DNA from: Lentisphaeria bacterium
Lineage (GTDB): Bacteria > Verrucomicrobiota > Lentisphaeria > Victivallales > UBA1829
Assembly (NCBI GenBank): GCA_003526375.1
Contig: DPDG01000104.1
Span: forward strand, 62,001 to 126,000
Direction: 5' to 3'
DNA length: 64,000 bases
Part shown: piece after piece, positions 60,056-64,000 of the stretch
Layout: the number at the start of each line of letters is the position of its first letter
Position numbering within the stretch: the first letter of the stretch is position 1
Translations under genes and position numbers: made by a program
Notes under the pieces: model-generated
What the model saw: the letters and a program-made list of their open reading frames with translations, nothing else
Told to the model about the DNA's origin: nothing
Database searches by the model: none

Positions 60056-60775
60056 TCACCTGAAACTGCCGAGAGGATTCAGAACCGTGTCAACGGCACT
60101 CAAGGCAGACGGAGCAAAATTCTGTTTCGCCCGGTAAGGACGGTATCTGACCCGCAGTTCGCCGTTCCCGACGGAAAGCGATTCCACGGAATCCAGCAGC
60201 TCCCGATGTGCCTGAGAACGCTGAAAGCTCCGCCAGTTCTCCTCCAGTTTGTCACGCAGAGCGCCCGGCATTGCCATATTGCCCATCCGGGTATTCCGGA
60301 ATTGCAGGAACGATCTGCCGTCTTCAATCCTGAAATCCAGGTCAATTCTGAAATTCACACGGGAGCCGAACGGAGTCTTCATACCCGTGTCGTAACTGTA
60401 AAAGAGGCGGAATGAATCATCATTCAGTTTCAGTGCCGTATCCTGAAGCCTGACTCCGCCGATTTTCATATCCCTGGAAATCTGCCCGGAAAGGTTCAGC
60501 AACGTCTCCGTCAAAGCATTGAATTCGTCCCGGGTAAGGACAAGCTCCTGCGGCGGAGTATGTTCCGATGCATTGCGGATACGGGAAACCGCGCCGGCTG
60601 TTTTAAGCTGCGCCATCCGGTAATCCTGCGGATTGATCTCGGCAACAGGCGTCCTCCGAACCGAAGTATCGGTAAAGACACTCCGCACGGCAAAAAAGGC
60701 GATGACGACAATCAGAAGCAGGAGAGCAAAGACAATGCAGAATACGATTCCGGCTTTTCTGCGTCTGGAACTCAT
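60056..60775 (-). CDS. Single-pass membrane protein, unknown function, coupled to tsaB
   Basis: The 239-residue protein has one transmembrane helix (about residues 8-32, GIVFCIVFALLLLIVVIAFF) and a mostly beta extracytoplasmic domain (GVRLQDTALKLNDDSFRLFY, RVNFRIDLDFRIEDGRSFLQ). No lipobox or known motif. Its start overlaps the tsaB stop by 4 bases, so it is translated from the same mRNA, but no functional link to tRNA modification is evident. Confidence 0.72.
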   Translation of the reverse strand: MSSRRRKAGIVFCIVFALLLLIVVIAFFAVRSVFTDTSVRRTPVAEINPQDYRMAQLKTAGAVSRIRNASEHTPPQELVLTRDEFNALTETLLNLSGQISRDMKIGGVRLQDTALKLNDDSFRLFYSYDTGMKTPFGSRVNFRIDLDFRIEDGRSFLQFRNTRMGNMAMPGALRDKLEENWRSFQRSQAHRELLDSVESLSVGNGELRVRYRPYRAKQNFAPSALSAVDTVLNPLGSFR

Positions 60776-61443
60776 AACTGTCTCGGGATTCTGGGTTCGA
60801 CAAACACGGCGGGACGAAGGTAAACCAAATCCTTGAGCGTCGTATTGAAATCACCCGGAGACGCAAGGATCAGCTTTGAAGCCTTCAGATGTTCCACCGG
60901 ATTCAGCTTCTCCTCCACAGCACCGCCGGCAATCCTGCGGATCTGCGCCTCATCTTTGGCAAGACAGACGAATGCCTCAAAATCACTCAGTGCGTTCAGA
61001 GAATCTTTTCCGAGAACCGCATGGAAGGAATCAGGCTCATAAGACCCGTTCCGGTTTCCAAGCCCGAAAGCCAGAAGCTCATCCCGCCTGCCGTCGAACA
61101 GGGCAAGAACACGCTGCGCTTCCAGACCGGCAGTCGCAGCCAGCGCGGATGCGGTCGAAATCCCGCGACAGCGCACATTCTCCCGCCGGAAAGCCAGTCC
61201 CATCACAAACGACGAAGCAAGACGCAGTCCCGTAAATGAACCCGGACCGATTCCGACGCTCCACTCGGTAATATCATTGAATACGGCGCCGTGTTTTTTC
61301 AGGCACTCCTCCATCCATGACGGCAGGCCGGAGGCATTACGCGGCGGCAGTTGTATGAATTCATCAAAAATAACGGTTCCGTTTTCATCCGCAAGAGCGA
61401 AAGAAGCTTCGCTCCAAGAATAATCAAATCCTGCTCTGAGCAT
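60772..61443 (-). CDS. tsaB: tRNA threonylcarbamoyladenosine biosynthesis protein TsaB
   Basis: The 223-residue protein has the TsaB/YeaZ start FDYSWSEASFALADENG, the SVGIGPGSFTGLRLASSFVM segment (the hallmark GPGSFTGLR) and LALFDGRRDELLAFG. TsaB is the partner of TsaD in making t6A on tRNAs. It lies downstream of the NifU-like gene and 4 bases overlaps the next membrane-protein gene. Confidence 0.92.
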   Translation of the reverse strand: MLRAGFDYSWSEASFALADENGTVIFDEFIQLPPRNASGLPSWMEECLKKHGAVFNDITEWSVGIGPGSFTGLRLASSFVMGLAFRRENVRCRGISTASALAATAGLEAQRVLALFDGRRDELLAFGLGNRNGSYEPDSFHAVLGKDSLNALSDFEAFVCLAKDEAQIRRIAGGAVEEKLNPVEHLKASKLILASPGDFNTTLKDLVYLRPAVFVEPRIPRQL

Positions 61444-61472
61444 CGTCTCTGCACCGGCTTTCTCTGAAAATT

Positions 61473-61506
61473 AAAAAACAGGATGCCCTGTTCCGGAACA
61501 TCCTGT
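61473..61506 (-). terminator. Intrinsic terminator after the NifU-like gene
   Basis: On the minus strand ACAGGATG (61499-61506) pairs with CATCCTGT (61478-61485) around a 13-base loop, followed by a run of T. It separates the NifU-like gene from tsaB. Confidence 0.75.
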
Positions 61507-61521
61507 CGCTGTGATCTGAAC

Positions 61522-61749
61522 TTATACGCGCTCGACAACGATTTCGGGATCGACCTCCTCGCGGAGGATTCTCTGAATGCCGTCCTTGATCGTCATGGTG
61601 GCGTGGGGGCAGCAGCCGCAGGCGCCTTTGAGAGCGAGCCTGACTTCTTTGCCTTCGATCGAAACGATTTCAAGGTCGCCGCCGTCATTCTGGAGGTGAA
61701 CCCGGAGTTCTTCGAGTTTTTCTCTTATGGTCTTTTCCAATTCTTCCAT
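61522..61749 (-). CDS. NifU C-terminal domain-like Fe-S scaffold protein
   Basis: From ATG 61749 (AAGGAAA upstream) the product is 75 residues: LRVHLQNDGGDLEIVSIEG then KGACGCCPHATMTIKDGI, with the CxxC pair Cys44/Cys47 that holds a cluster in NifU-C/Nfu proteins. It lies after the cysteine desulfurase gene (68 bases), so the two probably act in iron-sulfur cluster assembly. An upstream in-frame ATG at 61836 has no ribosome site. Confidence 0.92.
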   Translation of the reverse strand: MEELEKTIREKLEELRVHLQNDGGDLEIVSIEGKEVRLALKGACGCCPHATMTIKDGIQRILREEVDPEIVVERV

Positions 61750-61817
61750 GATTGTTTTCCTTTCTGTTTCTGGTTGGCATAATCTAAACGCTGAACGGCA
61801 GGTTTGCAAGAACGTTT

Positions 61818-62939
61818 TCAGTATTTGCGCAGACATTCCGCCAGCGCTTTACTGAAAATCCGCATCTCCTCCACCGTATTGTCCGCCCATGTGGACACGC
61901 GCAATGCGCAATATGTTTCATTGGGGGGGTATCCCATCGCCCTGAGCGCCGGAGAACCGCCGCCCTCGGATTCGCACGCGCTGCCGGGGGCAACGGAAAT
62001 CCTGTATTCATGCAACGCACGCGTCAGAATCGCCCCCTGATACGGCGGCAGAGTCATATGGAGAATATACGGCGACGAACGGCTCGCCTTGACCGTCAGG
62101 CGATATTTGACCCCTTCTTCCTCAAGGCAGGTGCGCAGGGTATCCTTGAGCTCGGCGGCATACACCGCATTCTCGTCAATCTCAAGCAGGAGCTCCGAAA
62201 GATGATTCGCCACCGTCATCGCCGCCGCAGGCACACAGCGCCCGATCCGGTGTTCCAGCGTACGGATGCGCTTCATGGATTTGTCCAGCACGGGACGGTA
62301 AACCAGTGCACCGCCGCTCGGACACCCGATCTTCTGCCCGGAGAGAGTCATGATGTCGAGCCGCGCTTCGGTCCATGGCACACGGATTTTGCCGATCGAC
62401 TGGATTGTATCCGCAAGAAAAACCGCATTCGGCGCTTTTCTGTCCAGGATCCCGCGAATCGCTTTCAGATCCTGCAACGTCCCCGTTTCCGATTGAACGT
62501 GATGAACGGCAAGCAGCGCTGTATTTTCATTCAGAACCGCCTCAAGGGAATCCAGATCAAGCTGTCCATCCCTGCCCGCTTTACAGAAATGCAAAGCCCG
62601 TCCCTCCCGTTGTGCGACTCTGCGCAGAACGGATTCCAAAGCAGGATGCTCCAGCGGCGATGTGACGATATCACCCTTCCGTGTATGATATACCGCCCCC
62701 TCGACCGCGGTCAGAAGGGCGCCTGTCCCCGTATTCGTCCAGATCAGCGATCCGGTATCCGCCCCGCACAAGGCGGCGGAGAGGCGCAGTCCGGACTCCT
62801 TTAATGCACAGGCACATTCCGCACCGTGAAACCCCATGGACTCCTGATTCGCAAAAAAGCGAACCATGACGGCACGGTAAAAATCAATGGTATCGGAGTC
62901 ACACGGACATGCCGCCGCATTGTCAAGGTAGACGGACAT
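61818..62939 (-). CDS. Cysteine desulfurase (class V aminotransferase family)
   Basis: The 373-residue protein is NifS/IscS-like: it starts YLDNAAACPCD, contains the HHVQSETGT loop, the PLP-Lys segment LSGQKIGCPSGGAL (Gln where most family members have His before the Lys), and SACESEGGGSPALRAMG with the persulfide Cys. It would provide sulfur for the NifU-like protein downstream. The replacement of His by Gln before the PLP lysine and the SPALRAMG end are slightly unusual but the fold residues are complete. Confidence 0.88.
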   Translation of the reverse strand: MSVYLDNAAACPCDSDTIDFYRAVMVRFFANQESMGFHGAECACALKESGLRLSAALCGADTGSLIWTNTGTGALLTAVEGAVYHTRKGDIVTSPLEHPALESVLRRVAQREGRALHFCKAGRDGQLDLDSLEAVLNENTALLAVHHVQSETGTLQDLKAIRGILDRKAPNAVFLADTIQSIGKIRVPWTEARLDIMTLSGQKIGCPSGGALVYRPVLDKSMKRIRTLEHRIGRCVPAAAMTVANHLSELLLEIDENAVYAAELKDTLRTCLEEEGVKYRLTVKASRSSPYILHMTLPPYQGAILTRALHEYRISVAPGSACESEGGGSPALRAMGYPPNETYCALRVSTWADNTVEEMRIFSKALAECLRKY

Positions 62940-62957
62940 AGAGGCACCTCCTGTCTC

Positions 62958-63224
62958 TTATTCTTCGCGGATCTTGTTTTTTTCGCGTTCCCACCTGTCG
63001 CGAATCGAGGCAAACTCCGTGACCAGGGCATTTCTGATTTCTTCGGCTTTTACAGGATCGGTCTCTTTCGCCAGGCGCTGATCCGTAGAAAGCTGCGCCT
63101 CCGCGATTTTCGACTGGTAGATCTTATCAATTTCCGCAAGCTTCTGCTTCTTTTCTTCGGAAATTTCCTTGAGTTTTCCGCCGGTCCGCTCCAAAGCAAG
63201 CTCAAATGCACTTTTCATAATCAT
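62958..63224 (-). CDS. Small charged helical protein, unknown function
   Basis: The 88-residue product is almost entirely helical and charged (KLKEISEEKKQKLAEIDKIY, FASIRDRWEREKNKIREE), suggesting a coiled coil. AAGGAG is placed about 5 bases before ATG 63224. It is 18 bases before the cysteine desulfurase gene, possibly in one operon. No family recognised. Confidence 0.65.
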   Translation of the reverse strand: MIMKSAFELALERTGGKLKEISEEKKQKLAEIDKIYQSKIAEAQLSTDQRLAKETDPVKAEEIRNALVTEFASIRDRWEREKNKIREE

Positions 63225-63287
63225 ATTTCTCCTTGACTGATTGATTAAAAAACCGGAAAGATGAAAAAAAATTTCGTCTCCTCCTGT

Positions 63288-63848
63288 TCAACAGCATTGA
63301 TCCATCAAATAGAAAAACAACGCGTTCAGCACGATTCCGTGCGAAATCGCACCGCTCCGCAAAAACTCCCTGACTTGCGACTGCGGGACAACCAGATGCT
63401 CGATGTCCTCGGTATCTTCCAACTGCGGCTCGGAAACCCGCCGGACATTGTCGATCTTCACCACATAACAGGTATTATGCTGAATCGCCGGATTCGGACA
63501 GACTTTCCCGATGATATGCGGATTTTCTCCCGCAAAACCGGTTTCTTCAAGCAGTTCGCGCTGCGCCGCTTCCAGCGGATCACTGTCCGCCCGGTCGATG
63601 CAGCCTCCGGGAACCTCAAGCTCGATCCGTCCTGAACCATGCCGGAACTGGCGGATCATCACCAGCTCCTTTTCCGGGGTTTCCGCCACGATCACCACCC
63701 AGTCAATCAGGTCCACCGTAATGAAGTCATGGACGGCTCCCGTCCGGACACATTCGAATGTCTCGGAAACCATCGTCATCACACCGGTCCGGCAGAGCTC
63801 GCGCCTGTTGCCGCGTGAAATCCATTTGTCCCCGCCGTCTCCGCTCAT
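63288..63848 (-). CDS. NUDIX hydrolase (ADP-ribose pyrophosphatase-like)
   Basis: The 186-residue protein has the start WISRGNRRELCRTGVM, the beta strand WVVIVAETPEKELVMIRQFR and a Nudix box PGGCIDRADSDPLEAAQREL LEETGF. The REL-x-EE-x-G catalytic part is complete; the usual first Glu of the box is not present and one residue is added before it. ADP-ribose or a similar nucleoside-diphosphate derivative is the probable substrate. It overlaps the partial gene upstream by 4 bases. Confidence 0.85.
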   Translation of the reverse strand: MSGDGGDKWISRGNRRELCRTGVMTMVSETFECVRTGAVHDFITVDLIDWVVIVAETPEKELVMIRQFRHGSGRIELEVPGGCIDRADSDPLEAAQRELLEETGFAGENPHIIGKVCPNPAIQHNTCYVVKIDNVRRVSEPQLEDTEDIEHLVVPQSQVREFLRSGAISHGIVLNALFFYLMDQCC

Positions 63849-64000
63849 TTCTTATCAGTCACCACATGATTGAAAGGAACCGGCGGCACGAACTCGGAAT
63901 CCGGAATATCGAGATTCAACTTGAACTCTTTCAAGGTGGAAATATCAGTCTGGTTGAGGCTGTATACGACGGAGGTCCTGGCAATCCTGATATCGTCAAT
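63845..64000 (-). CDS. C-terminal end of an unidentified protein
   Basis: The last 51 codons of a minus-strand gene run off the right edge of the window. They read IDDIRIARTSVVYSLNQTDI, STLKEFKLNLDIPDSEF and VPPVPFNHVVTDKK, with no recognisable motif. The stop overlaps the ATG of the NUDIX gene (ATGA), so the two are translationally coupled. Confidence 0.75.
   Translation of the reverse strand: MDDIRIARTSVVYSLNQTDISTLKEFKLNLDIPDSEFVPPVPFNHVVTDKK

Overview
The window reads as a chromosomal segment of a Lentisphaerota (Victivallis-like) bacterium. The inference rests on gene content: prepilin-type proteins with the FTLIELL(I/V)V(I/V)(A/S)IIA signature next to putative glycoside hydrolases, AraC and GntR sensors at sugar loci, a Tol/Exb system, and many PVC-style hypothetical membrane proteins. 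No rRNA, tRNA, CRISPR array, integrase, transposase or phage gene was recognised.

Layout. 1-8973: end of a Nif3-like gene, an AraC regulator divergent from a GH78 alpha-L-rhamnosidase, then a minus-strand unit of a GntR/solute-binding fusion regulator, a prepilin-type protein and a LamG-containing hydrolase-like protein. 9303-14914: UDP-glucose dehydrogenase, a SanA-like protein, and TolQ/TolR/TonB-like genes plus a membrane protein. 14957-20833: two more carbohydrate enzymes (one in an AT-richer stretch), a prepilin gene and a divergent AraC gene. 20973-27179: MarR-MATE pair, ComEC-like protein, glycosyltransferase, LarE. 27333-30510: a hypothetical gene, rsfS, nadD and a CCA-type nucleotidyltransferase. 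30647-34905: a LacI-sensor-type GntR regulator with operator-like repeats at its promoter, a secreted hydrolase-like protein and a prepilin gene whose 5' end carries a 222-bp tandem duplication. 34982-37070: HPr and Enzyme I. 37195-41622: a DA1-like zinc-finger metallopeptidase, an epimerase-like SDR protein, a GH2-type enzyme. 42054-52522: seven co-directional genes with three SPFH proteins, a P-type metal ATPase, an ABC ATPase/permease pair and a TPR-like membrane protein. 52729-64000: mostly minus-strand housekeeping genes (STAS, AlaRS, HI0933 flavoprotein, EF-Ts, S2, TsaB, NifU-like, cysteine desulfurase, NUDIX).

How the genes fit together. Three separate loci combine a one-component sensor, a predicted secreted or periplasmic hydrolase and a prepilin-type protein, which suggests dedicated glycan-response modules. 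The SPFH/P-ATPase/ABC cluster looks like one long operon behind a promoter flanked by an inverted repeat, and may be an uncharacterised membrane assembly.

Limits. All family calls come from reading motifs by eye; no homology search, structure prediction or base-composition program was run.
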